Of a DNA stretch of 64,000 nt, positions 27,080 through 35,008 are shown piece after piece. Position numbers and translations under genes: made by a program. Within the stretch, counting starts at the first letter, position 1, and every line of letters starts with the position of its first letter. Below the pieces are notes generated by a model that ran no database searches, was not told the origin of the DNA, and saw only the letters and a list, made by a program, of their open reading frames with translations. The stretch is from Aldehydirespirator sp965116195. GTDB lineage: Bacteria > Actinomycetota > Acidimicrobiia > Acidimicrobiales > Aldehydirespiratoraceae. Where the stretch lies: the NCBI GenBank assembly GCA_965116195.1, contig OZ220491.1:434001-498000 (forward strand). Direction: 5' to 3'.

Positions 27080-27865
27080 ATGGGTACGGACTTCCTCGAA
27101 CTTCGCGACATCTCGAAGTTCTACGGCAACATAATCGCGCTCACCGGTGTCAGCACCAGCGTCAACCCGGGTGAGGTGACCTGCGTGCTCGGCGACAACG
27201 GGGCCGGCAAGTCCACTTTCATCAAGATCCTGGCCGGTGTGCATCAACACGACGAGGGTGATCTGCTGCTTGAGGGCGAGGCGGTCAAATTCAACTCGCC
27301 CCGAGAGGCGCTGGCTCGCGGTATTGCCACGGTGTACCAGGATTTGGCGATGGTGCCGTTGATGTCGGTATGGCGGAACTTCTTTCTGGGTTCTGAACCC
27401 AAGGTGGGCTTCTGGCCTTTCCGTCAGATTGACGTGGACGGTGCCAAGAGCATTTCCAGAGGCGAGATGGCCAAGATGGGCATTGACATACGCGACACCG
27501 AACAGACGGTGGGCACGCTGTCGGGTGGTGAGCGCCAGTCGGTAGCCATCGCCAGAGCCAGTTACTTCGGTGCCCGGGTGTTGATCCTGGACGAGCCGAC
27601 ATCTGCGTTGGGTGTCAAGCAGTCGGGGGTGGTGTTGAGGCGCATCGTTGAGGCCCGGGATCAGGGCTTGGCGGTGATCTTCATCACGCACAATCCCAAT
27701 CACGCCTATCCGGTGGGCGATCGGTTCGTGATCCTCAACCGGGGACGGTCGCTGGGCAACTGGTCCAAAGAAGAACTCTCGCAGTCTGAGTTGACCCAGT
27801 TGATGGCCGGGGGTGCCGAACTGGAAGCGTTGCAACACGAGTTGGCCCACGCTGGTGCCGGCTGA
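27080..27865 (+). CDS. Sugar ABC transporter ATP-binding protein, single-domain RbsA-like
   Basis: ATPase of the inositol-type importer. Walker A GDNGAGKST, signature LSGGERQSVAIARA, Walker B VLILDEPTSALG, H-loop FITHN. The 261 residues are one nucleotide-binding domain, unlike two-domain RbsA (about 500), so it would work as a homodimer. ATG 27080 has AAGGAG 8-13 nt upstream. The 115-bp gap before it holds a short imperfect duplication (GCAACTACTTCC / GCAGCTACTTCC at 27018 and 27050). Confidence 0.92.
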   Translation: MGTDFLELRDISKFYGNIIALTGVSTSVNPGEVTCVLGDNGAGKSTFIKILAGVHQHDEGDLLLEGEAVKFNSPREALARGIATVYQDLAMVPLMSVWRNFFLGSEPKVGFWPFRQIDVDGAKSISRGEMAKMGIDIRDTEQTVGTLSGGERQSVAIARASYFGARVLILDEPTSALGVKQSGVVLRRIVEARDQGLAVIFITHNPNHAYPVGDRFVILNRGRSLGNWSKEELSQSELTQLMAGGAELEALQHELAHAGAG

Positions 27866-28109
27866 GTTGGCGTGGGCGGTCGTCAAACTCGCCCCGCCGT
27901 CGGCGACATGACCTCATCTGGCACCGGGACATGCTCAAGTCCGACACGAACTGGACCATCGGAGACGGTTTGGCCTCATCTGACATGACCTTGGGTGGTT
28001 GCATTTGGCACCGGGACATGGCCCGCGCTCGTACACCCGTTACCCGCGACATGGCCGCGCTCGTGCATCGTTTTTGGGATGTGGCTGTGGCTTTTGCTGA
28101 CACCGACAC
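27866..28109 (+). repeat. Intergenic stretch with degenerate repeats before iolC
   Basis: The 244-bp gap has several imperfect copies of a GACATG-centred motif: TGGCACCGGGACATG at 27939-27953 area and again near 28009, and GCGACATGGCCGCGCTCGTG at 28047, which resembles the iolC start ACATGACCGCGCTTGAG. This looks like an older, eroded start echo. No independent gene is supported. Confidence 0.5.
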
Positions 28110-29048
28110 ATGACCGCGCTTGAGTTGCTGACCGTTGGTCGTGTCAGCGTTGATCTGTATCCGCAGCAAAGCGGCGTGCCGCTCAGCGAGGTGCAGAGCT
28201 TCGCCAAGTCGATCGGCGGTTCACCCACGAATGTGGCTGTCGCCGCGGCCCGGCTGGGTCGGCGTGCTGCGGTGGTCACAAAGGTCGGAGATGACGGCTT
28301 TGGCGACTACATCCGTACTGCTCTGTCTGAGCGGTTCGGCGTGGTCACCGACCATGTGTCAACAGATCCGGAGCTGCGCACAGCTCTGGCCTTCTGTGCG
28401 CTGGATCCTCCGAGTGATCCGCCACTGCTGTTCTATCGGCAGCCGCGCGGGCCTGACATGAACCTGAGTACCGGTGACATGCCTGCTGTTGCCGAGGTGG
28501 TTCCGGTGCTCTGGGTGACGGGTTCACGTTTTGCTGAGGAACCGTCTCGCTCAGCGGTCACCGGGTTGCTGCGCAGACGTAACAGGGCCGAACACACGGT
28601 GCTTGACCTTGACTACCGTGCCAGCTTCTGGTCATCGTCGGCTGAGGCAGCCACATACATCAGCACGGCTGTGGATCTGGTGACCGTAGCGGTGGGCAAC
28701 CGTGCCGAGTGCGAGATCGCGGTGGGAACCTCCGATCCCGACAGAGCCGCTGACCGCCTGCTGGAGCGGGGCGTGAAGTTGGCGATAGTCAAGCTGGGAG
28801 CACAGGGAGTATTGGTTGCCACAACCAGCGAGCGGTGCCTGGTTCCGCCGGTGCCGGTGGAGGTGGTGTGCGGCCTGGGTGCCGGCGATGCCTTCGGCGG
28901 AGCGCTGGTGGACGGACTGCTGGCGGGACTGAGCCCGGTTCAGACGGTGGAGCGGGCCAACGCAGCGGGAGCAATAGTGGCAGGAAGGCTGACCTGCTCA
29001 GATGCCATGCCCACCGCAGCCGAGATCCGAGCAGTGTTGGCCGCATGA
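28110..29048 (+). CDS. iolC: 5-dehydro-2-deoxygluconokinase (IolC), PfkB family
   Basis: Phosphorylates 5-dehydro-2-deoxygluconate in inositol breakdown. Ribokinase-fold motifs: TVGRVSVDLYP at the N-terminus, KSIGGSPTNVAVAAARLGRRAAVVTKVGDDGFG, and VCGLGAGDAFGGALVDGL with the catalytic Asp. The strand DVYGxQxG region typical of IolC is present as VDLYPQQSGVPL. 312 residues is normal. The stop overlaps the next gene's ATG as ATGA. Confidence 0.92.
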   Translation: MTALELLTVGRVSVDLYPQQSGVPLSEVQSFAKSIGGSPTNVAVAAARLGRRAAVVTKVGDDGFGDYIRTALSERFGVVTDHVSTDPELRTALAFCALDPPSDPPLLFYRQPRGPDMNLSTGDMPAVAEVVPVLWVTGSRFAEEPSRSAVTGLLRRRNRAEHTVLDLDYRASFWSSSAEAATYISTAVDLVTVAVGNRAECEIAVGTSDPDRAADRLLERGVKLAIVKLGAQGVLVATTSERCLVPPVPVEVVCGLGAGDAFGGALVDGLLAGLSPVQTVERANAAGAIVAGRLTCSDAMPTAAEIRAVLAA

Positions 29049-30022
29049 ACCGGGGCCCACTCCACCAGATCTGGTTGGACCGGCAGGTTCCGCCTGAGGT
29101 GGCCATACCCGACGACATCAGGTTGACCGATGACGTGGCTCAAGCCGATGGTGTGGTCGTGGGAGCCGATGACCGTTGGGATGCCGTGGCCTGTCAGAGG
29201 CTGCCCCGGCTCAAGGTCGTGGCCCGTTCAGGTATCGGCTACGACAACGTTGATGTGGCCCAGTGCGCCTCGCAGGGTGTTGCCGCCTGCAACGCCCCCG
29301 ACGCACCTACCGTGTCCACCGCCGAGCATGCTCTGGCGCTGTTGTTGGCCGTTGCCAAGCAGGTCAAGGCATCAGAGCGCCGCCTGCATGCCCGCTCCGG
29401 GGACTACCGAGCCGTTCACGGTGCTCTCGAGCTTGACGGCAAGACCCTGGGACTGGTTGGTTGCGGGCGAATAGGCCGTCGCGTGGGTCGCTATGGGACC
29501 GCTTTGGGCATGAGAGTACTTGTGCATGACCCGCATCTGGTTGCTGTTGATGTGAACGGGGTGGGTGAACTGACCGGTCTTGACACCCTCTGGCGGCTGA
29601 GCGATGTCGTTTCGTTGCATGCGCCCGCCACAGAGGCGACGCGCCACATTGTCGCGACTGAGAGCATCGCAGCCATGCGTCCGGGTGTGATCATCATCAA
29701 CTGTGCCCGAGGTTCTTTGGTTGACCATGATGCTCTGCTGGCCGGCTTGGAGTCCGGTCAGATCGGCGGTGCCGGCCTGGACGTGACCGATCCCGAGCCG
29801 CTGCCAGCGGGCCATCCGTTGCTGGGCCGAGACAATGTGGTCGTGACACCCCATGTGGCTTCATCCACCACAGTTGGGGTCGTGCGGCTGATCAGTGACG
29901 CTCTTGAGCAGGCTGCGGTGTGGCTGCGTGGCGGAACGCCGAAGCATCTGCTGAATTCTGCTGCGGCTGATCCTGGCTTGGATCGCCGCCGGACGGAGAA
30001 GCCGACCTGGAAGCCGACCTGA
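29045..30022 (+). CDS. D-isomer-specific 2-hydroxyacid dehydrogenase (SerA/hydroxypyruvate reductase-like)
   Basis: NAD(P)-dependent dehydrogenase of 325 residues. Rossmann motif LGLVGCGRIGRRVG, substrate-binding VARSGIGYDNVD, catalytic Arg in NCARGSLVDHDAL, Glu in DVTDPEPL and His in TPHVASST. The overlap with iolC places it in the catabolic operon; a role in reducing or oxidising a pathway acid is likely but unspecified. The stop overlaps the first ATG of the next array (TGATG at 30020). Confidence 0.88.
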   Translation: MNRGPLHQIWLDRQVPPEVAIPDDIRLTDDVAQADGVVVGADDRWDAVACQRLPRLKVVARSGIGYDNVDVAQCASQGVAACNAPDAPTVSTAEHALALLLAVAKQVKASERRLHARSGDYRAVHGALELDGKTLGLVGCGRIGRRVGRYGTALGMRVLVHDPHLVAVDVNGVGELTGLDTLWRLSDVVSLHAPATEATRHIVATESIAAMRPGVIIINCARGSLVDHDALLAGLESGQIGGAGLDVTDPEPLPAGHPLLGRDNVVVTPHVASSTTVGVVRLISDALEQAAVWLRGGTPKHLLNSAAADPGLDRRRTEKPTWKPT

Positions 30023-30160
30023 TGGCCGCAGGCGCACGGCGGTGTCCTTGTAGGTGTAGATGTTGATCTGGACGGTGACCTGATGGCCGCAGGCGCAAGG
30101 CGGTGTCCTTGTGGGTGTGGATGTTGACTTGGGCGGTGACCTGATGGCCGCAGGCGCACG
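30022..30160 (+). repeat. 61-bp tandem echoes of the MocA-like gene start, encoding Cys-rich mini-ORFs
   Basis: ATGGCCGCAGGCGCA occurs at 30022, 30083 and 30144, exactly 61 bp apart; the last is the start of the following gene. The first two copies read MAAGARRCPCRCRC and MAAGARRCPCGCGC before a TGA (30064, 30125). The first ATG overlaps the previous gene's stop. The real gene continues MAAGARRCLGIAVIG, so the echoes share its first eight codons. Confidence 0.9.
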
Positions 30161-31325
30161 GCGGTGTCTGGGTATTGCCGTCATCGGCTTCGGTTGGATG
30201 GGTCAGGCCCACGCACGCTCCTACGCACGCCTGCCCATGATCTTTGACAGCTTGTGCTATCGGCCCGAGTTGACCGTGTGTGTGGACACTGTTGCGGAGC
30301 GGCGCGCCGTTGCCCAGTCTGACTTCGGGTTTCGTCATGCTGTGGAGGACTGGCGTGTTGCGGTGGACTCGCCGGATGTGGACGTGGTCGTGATCTGCGC
30401 TCCCAACATGTTGCATGGTGAGATCATCAAGGCGGCCGCTGCGGCGCAAAAACACGTTTTCTGCGAGAAGCCGGCCGGGGGAACGCCCGAGCAGACAGCC
30501 GGGGCCGAAAAGGCCTGCCGGGATGCGGGTGTGATCACCGGAGTGGGTTACAACTACCGCTTCGTCCCGCTGGTACAGCACGCACGGAGCCTGATCAAAG
30601 CCGGAGAGTTGGGTCAGATAACCAACTATCGGGGCCGCTTCTTTTCGATGTATGGCGCTGATCCGCTGGGTCTGTGCAGCTGGCGTTTCAGGCTTGACCA
30701 GGCCGGGCACGGCGTCACCACTGACATTCTCAGTCATGTGGTTGACATGGCGATGATGCTGAACGGCCCGATCCTGCGGGTCGTGGGCACAGGCGAAACG
30801 TTCATCACCGAACGACCACTGCCGTCAGGTTCGGGCCTCCACTATGACCGGGGCAGTCCTGGCGACCCCACCGGAACTGTCACCAATGAGGACTATTTCG
30901 GGATGATGGCGGTTTTCGCCAACGGCAGTCGCGGCACCTTCGAGGTCAGCCGCACGATGGTCGGCCCTCAGAGCCAGATGGCCTTTGACATCCACGGTAC
31001 TGCCGGCGCGCTCAGCTGGAACCTTGAGACGATGAACCAGATGCAGCTGTTCACCAGCGCTGGAGTTGACCAGGGGTACACCACTGTCTACGCAGGTCAG
31101 GCGCATCCGTACCACGCGCATTTCGTGCCCGGCGAGGCCAACCCGATCGGGTTTGAGGACATTGTGACCGTCCAGGATCACGAGTTTCTGGCCGCTGTTG
31201 CCGAGGGCAGACCGCATTGTGCGGGCCTCGAGCAGGCCTTGGAGTACGTGAGCGTGCAGGCCGCCCTGTTGCGCAGCTGGGAGACGGGTGCCTGGACCGA
31301 TGTGACCTCCGTGCGCATTGACTGA
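30144..31325 (+). CDS. Gfo/Idh/MocA family dehydrogenase
   Basis: NAD(P)-dependent oxidoreductase of 393 residues. N-terminal Rossmann motif IAVIGFGWMGQAHARSYARL, EKPAGGTPEQ with the catalytic-region Lys, and YNYRFVPLVQHARSLI. The substrate-side His is likely within GHGVTTDILSHVVDMAMMLNG. MocA and IolG-type members oxidise inositols or amino-inositols at a ring carbon. Longer than the second family member downstream, so it probably has a different substrate. Start 30144 is set by the echoes and the Rossmann motif. Confidence 0.9.
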   Translation: MAAGARRCLGIAVIGFGWMGQAHARSYARLPMIFDSLCYRPELTVCVDTVAERRAVAQSDFGFRHAVEDWRVAVDSPDVDVVVICAPNMLHGEIIKAAAAAQKHVFCEKPAGGTPEQTAGAEKACRDAGVITGVGYNYRFVPLVQHARSLIKAGELGQITNYRGRFFSMYGADPLGLCSWRFRLDQAGHGVTTDILSHVVDMAMMLNGPILRVVGTGETFITERPLPSGSGLHYDRGSPGDPTGTVTNEDYFGMMAVFANGSRGTFEVSRTMVGPQSQMAFDIHGTAGALSWNLETMNQMQLFTSAGVDQGYTTVYAGQAHPYHAHFVPGEANPIGFEDIVTVQDHEFLAAVAEGRPHCAGLEQALEYVSVQAALLRSWETGAWTDVTSVRID

Positions 31326-31611
31326 AAGGCGTAAATCATGAGAGAGAGAGTCAGCCAGTCTGTGAACCCAAAGAATGAGTTCGACTGCGTGCCTGTACAC
31401 AGCATGAGTGATCCGACTGCGTGCCTGTGTGTGTCAGCCAGATCGTGTGCATCATGAGTGCCTCGGCTGTGTGGCTGTGTAGCGCACCGGGTTGTGTCAG
31501 CCAGGTTGTGTGCAGCACGGGTGACGGGTGGACATCATGGGTGACACCCGACCGGTGGGACTCACACTTGCGCAGGCGCCTTGGTCGCACCAAGGGTGCG
31601 CGGTGGGCACA
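31326..31611 (+). repeat. Repeat-rich leader before iolD
   Basis: GTGTCAGCCAG followed by a GTGTGCA motif occurs at 31431 and 31494 (63 bp apart), with an earlier partial AGTCAGCCAG at 31350; GACTGCGTGCCTGT occurs at 31383 and 31415. An in-frame GTG at 31528 could extend iolD by 28 residues but the extension has no family match. Otherwise no feature is seen. Confidence 0.6.
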
Positions 31612-33726
31612 ATGACTGAAACTGTCAGGCTGACAGCAGCGGGTGCTGTGGTGCGCTATCTGGCTGCCCAGCGCATTGAGGTCAACGGCGAGGTTGTGCC
31701 GCTGTTTGGTGGGGTCTTCGCCATTTTCGGGCACGGCAACGTCACCTGTCTGGGACATGAACTTGAGCAGCACAAAGATGTGTTGCCGACCTGGCGCGGC
31801 CAGAACGAGCAGGGCATGGCCCTGGCTGCGTGCGGTTTCGCGCGGGCTTCCAAACGGCGGCGCATCATGGTTGCCACGAGTTCCATCGGCCCTGGTGCCA
31901 CCAACATGGTGACCGCGGCTGCGGTGGCGCTGGCGAACCGGCTTCCGCTGCTGCTGCTTGCCGGAGACACCTTCCAGCACCGCATCGTTGATCCGGTTTT
32001 GCAGCAGGTGGAGCACTTCGGTGCTCCCGCCACCACTGTCAACGATGCCTTTCGGTCAGTCGTGCGTTACTGGGATCGGATCACCACCCCCGAGCAGGTG
32101 GTGCATTCTTTGCCCCATGCCCTCAACACCATGCTTGACCCCGGGGATTGCGGGCCTGCGTTCTTGTCGCTCCCCCAGGACGTGCAGGCAAAGGCCTACG
32201 ACTACCCGCTTCGTTTCTTTGAAGTGACCCTGCACCACATCCGCAGGCCGCGTCCCGATGTGGGGGAGTTGCGGCGCGCTGCGGCTGTGCTTGCCGGTGC
32301 CAAACGGCCTCTGATCATCGCTGGAGGGGGAGTGCGCTGGTCGCTGGCGGAGGAGCAGCTGGCGGCCTTTGCCGACACTCACAACATCCCGGTGGTGGAG
32401 ACCACCGCAGGACGCACTTCGCTGCCGGCCGGACATCCACTCAACTGCGGTCCCATTGGCGTGACCGGCTGCACCTCGGCCAATGCCATGGCCGCGAGCG
32501 CCGACGTGGTGCTGGCTGTGGGCACCCGACTGCAGGATTTCACAACCGGCTCATGGACCGTGTTCGGTACCGGAATTGACGGAGCTACCGGGGTATCCGG
32601 GGCGGACGGGACTGCTGGAGGTGCTGGGCCTGCCGGGGCTGATTGTGCTGGGACTGATGAAGTTGCCGGGGCTGAAAGGGCTGCTGGGCCTTGTGGACGC
32701 TCCGGGGCTGACGTGGCTGTCGGGACTGCTGGAGTTTTCGGGACTGACGGGTCTGACGGCTCTGCTGGAACTGCTGGGACTGACACGGCTGGGATTGACG
32801 GGGCGGCCAGGATAATCGGGCTGAATGCGGCCCGGTTTGATGCCACCAAGCATCTGTCGCTACCGTTGGTTGCTGATGCACGCGAGGGCTTGGTTGCGCT
32901 CGGCACGGTTCTGGGCGACTACCGCGCCGACAGCGATTGGTCAACCCGGGCAGCTTCGTTGACCGCGCAGTACCACTCCTATATCGACAAGATCGCCGCG
33001 CCCGTGATGACCATCACCGCAGGTGCGGGAGACACGTCAGACCCTGACGCGGACCTGCCCACCTATGCACAGGTTGTCGGGGCTGTTGACCGCGCTGCTG
33101 ATGCCTCGACTTACGTGGTCACCGCGGCGGGTGGTCTGCCGGGCGAGTTGGTGAACGGTTGGCGGGCCCGTGTGGTGCACTCCTTTGACTGCGAGTACGG
33201 CTATTCCTGCATGGGCTACGAGATCGCCGGTGCCTGGGGGGCCAAGATGGCGATGCCCGGGCGTGAAGTGGTGGTGCTGTTGGGCGACGGTTCCTACCTG
33301 ATGATGAACAGCGACCTCTACAGCACCGTGCTGACGGGACACAAGCTGATCGTGATCGTGGCCGACAACGGCGGCTACGCGGTGATTGACCGCCTCCAGG
33401 TAAATCAGGGCGGCGCATCGTTCAACAACCTGCTGACCGATTGTCGTGTCGAGCGCCTCGTCAGCGTTGACTTTGCTGCGCATGCCCGGTCCTTGGGATG
33501 CCAAGCCGAGACCGTGAGCACAATCGCCGAGTTGGAGTCCGCCATCGAGCGGGCCAGAGCAGCTGATCGCACCTACGTGATTGCCCTGCGTACCCACCCG
33601 CGCCGCTGGACAGAGGGCGGGTCATTCTGGGAAGTGGGCGTGCCCGAGGTGAGTACCAGCGCAACAGTGCGCCAGGCTCGTGAGGCCATGGATCAGGGTC
33701 GAGCCTCTCAGCGGGTGGGATGGTGA
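31612..33726 (+). CDS. iolD: 3D-(3,5/4)-trihydroxycyclohexane-1,2-dione hydrolase (IolD) with Gly/Ala-rich insert
   Basis: Thiamine-diphosphate enzyme that opens the inositol ring. The start ATG 31612 gives MTETVRLTAAGAVVRYLAAQ, the normal IolD N-terminus. Catalytic Glu region GQNEQGMALAA; TPP-Mg motif GDGSYLMMNSDL with NGGYAVIDRLQ. Total is 704 residues, about 75-85 more than usual. The excess is a collagen-like run of GTDGADGTAG-type repeats at residues 319-402 (DNA 32566-32815) within the central domain. The rest aligns well by eye, so the enzyme is probably intact. Confidence 0.95.
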   Translation: MTETVRLTAAGAVVRYLAAQRIEVNGEVVPLFGGVFAIFGHGNVTCLGHELEQHKDVLPTWRGQNEQGMALAACGFARASKRRRIMVATSSIGPGATNMVTAAAVALANRLPLLLLAGDTFQHRIVDPVLQQVEHFGAPATTVNDAFRSVVRYWDRITTPEQVVHSLPHALNTMLDPGDCGPAFLSLPQDVQAKAYDYPLRFFEVTLHHIRRPRPDVGELRRAAAVLAGAKRPLIIAGGGVRWSLAEEQLAAFADTHNIPVVETTAGRTSLPAGHPLNCGPIGVTGCTSANAMAASADVVLAVGTRLQDFTTGSWTVFGTGIDGATGVSGADGTAGGAGPAGADCAGTDEVAGAERAAGPCGRSGADVAVGTAGVFGTDGSDGSAGTAGTDTAGIDGAARIIGLNAARFDATKHLSLPLVADAREGLVALGTVLGDYRADSDWSTRAASLTAQYHSYIDKIAAPVMTITAGAGDTSDPDADLPTYAQVVGAVDRAADASTYVVTAAGGLPGELVNGWRARVVHSFDCEYGYSCMGYEIAGAWGAKMAMPGREVVVLLGDGSYLMMNSDLYSTVLTGHKLIVIVADNGGYAVIDRLQVNQGGASFNNLLTDCRVERLVSVDFAAHARSLGCQAETVSTIAELESAIERARAADRTYVIALRTHPRRWTEGGSFWEVGVPEVSTSATVRQAREAMDQGRASQRVGW

Positions 33727-33772
33727 ATATGACACTGCAACATGTTGCGATCAAACGGGCCGAGATCTGCGA

Positions 33773-33905
33773 CAATTCCGTGCCCCGTTACCTGCGTGGT
33801 GGCAGACTTGTTGTGATTGAACAGGTTGAAACCTGCGTCAATTCCGTGCCACGCCCGGCAGTGGCAGACTCGTTGCGGTCAAACAGGGCGGGGCTCGCCT
33901 TGCAG
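33773..33905 (+). repeat. 66-bp direct repeat before the SDR gene
   Basis: CAATTCCGTGCC occurs at 33773 and 33839, 66 bp apart, each followed at similar distance by GTGGCAGACT and a TTGCGGTCAAACAGG or TTGTGATTGAACAGG motif; a third partial copy (TTGCGATCAAACGGG) begins at 33745. The 192-bp gap holds nothing else. Confidence 0.75.
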
Positions 33906-33918
33906 ACTGGAGGGTCAC

Positions 33919-34866
33919 ATGGTGAGTGAGGAGCCACCGCAGGCAACGGGGTTTTCGTTGGCGACCACGCCGGTCGGCGCTGGCTCAGCCGCGGGTTCCT
34001 TTGGTGGGGGAGTGGCCCTTGTCACCGGCGGTTCCCAGGGTCTGGGTTATGCCGTTGCTGACCGTCTGATGGCCCAGGGAGCGGCAGGTCTGTTGCTGGT
34101 GGGGCGTGACCCGGCCAAAGGAGCGGCGGCGGCAGCGTCGCTGTCCACCTCGGCCTGCCGGGCAGAGTTCATTTCGGCTGACCTGGCTGACTCTGACGCC
34201 TGCGAAGCCGTGGTAACGGCTCTGGATGACACTTTCGGCACCTGTCACAGCTTCGTCAACTGCGCGGCTCTCACGGCTCGTGGCTCTGTCTGGGACTCCT
34301 CACCGCGACTGTGGGATGCCATGCTCGCGGTCAATGTCAAGGCACCGGCGCTGCTCACCCAGGGCGTGGCTCGGATCATGGCCCGTGAGCGTGCCGAGGG
34401 TACTGTGGTGTTGATCGGCTCGGTGGCGGCTCGTGGCGGCCCGCCGCGACTGTTGCCCTATGCCACCTCCAAGGCCGCGCTGGTGGCAATGACCCGCAAC
34501 CTGGCGTTCGCCTTGATGCGCCACAGGATCCGGGTGAACCTGCTGTGCCCGGGGTGGATGGACACCCCCAACGAGGACGTGGTGCAGCGCACCTTTGACG
34601 GTGCCACTGACGGCTGGCTGGAGAGTGCTGAGGCTCAGATGCCTTTTGGCCGGCTAATCAAGCCTGCCGAGATCGCCCGCACGATCGTGCATCTGGCCAC
34701 TGCTGACTCGGGCATGATGACCGGCTCAGTTCTGGACTGGGATCAGACCGTGTCGGGCGCAGGAGACTCGATCTGGCCCGGACCCGAACTCGGTCCGGAC
34801 GCTGCCGACTGGCACCTCAGCCCAGAGGCACAGCATCCGCCAACTGACCCTGAAACAAGATCATGA
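33919..34866 (+). CDS. Short-chain dehydrogenase/reductase of the inositol cluster
   Basis: NAD(P)-dependent SDR. Cofactor motif TGGSQGLGYAVADRL, NNAG-like FVNCAALTARG, catalytic Ser in GSVAARGG and YxxxK in YATSKAA; LLCPGWMDTPNE is family-typical. 315 residues with a polar N-terminal extension of about 30 and an extended C-terminus (GDSIWPGPELGPDAADWHLSPE). GGAGGG precedes ATG 33919. Likely oxidises an inositol isomer or derivative; the exact substrate is unknown. Confidence 0.88.
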   Translation: MVSEEPPQATGFSLATTPVGAGSAAGSFGGGVALVTGGSQGLGYAVADRLMAQGAAGLLLVGRDPAKGAAAAASLSTSACRAEFISADLADSDACEAVVTALDDTFGTCHSFVNCAALTARGSVWDSSPRLWDAMLAVNVKAPALLTQGVARIMARERAEGTVVLIGSVAARGGPPRLLPYATSKAALVAMTRNLAFALMRHRIRVNLLCPGWMDTPNEDVVQRTFDGATDGWLESAEAQMPFGRLIKPAEIARTIVHLATADSGMMTGSVLDWDQTVSGAGDSIWPGPELGPDAADWHLSPEAQHPPTDPETRS

Positions 34867-35008
34867 CAGGTCACCGCCGTCACCGCCTCACCGACGTGGG
34901 CCTGCGTTCAGGTTGTTCTTCAGTGTGTGCGGGTGTTCGTGTTGGTGTTTGTGCGGGCAAGAGTGCTGATTGTCGCCCTCTTGTTGCTGCGGGTCGGGGT
35001 CGGTACCC

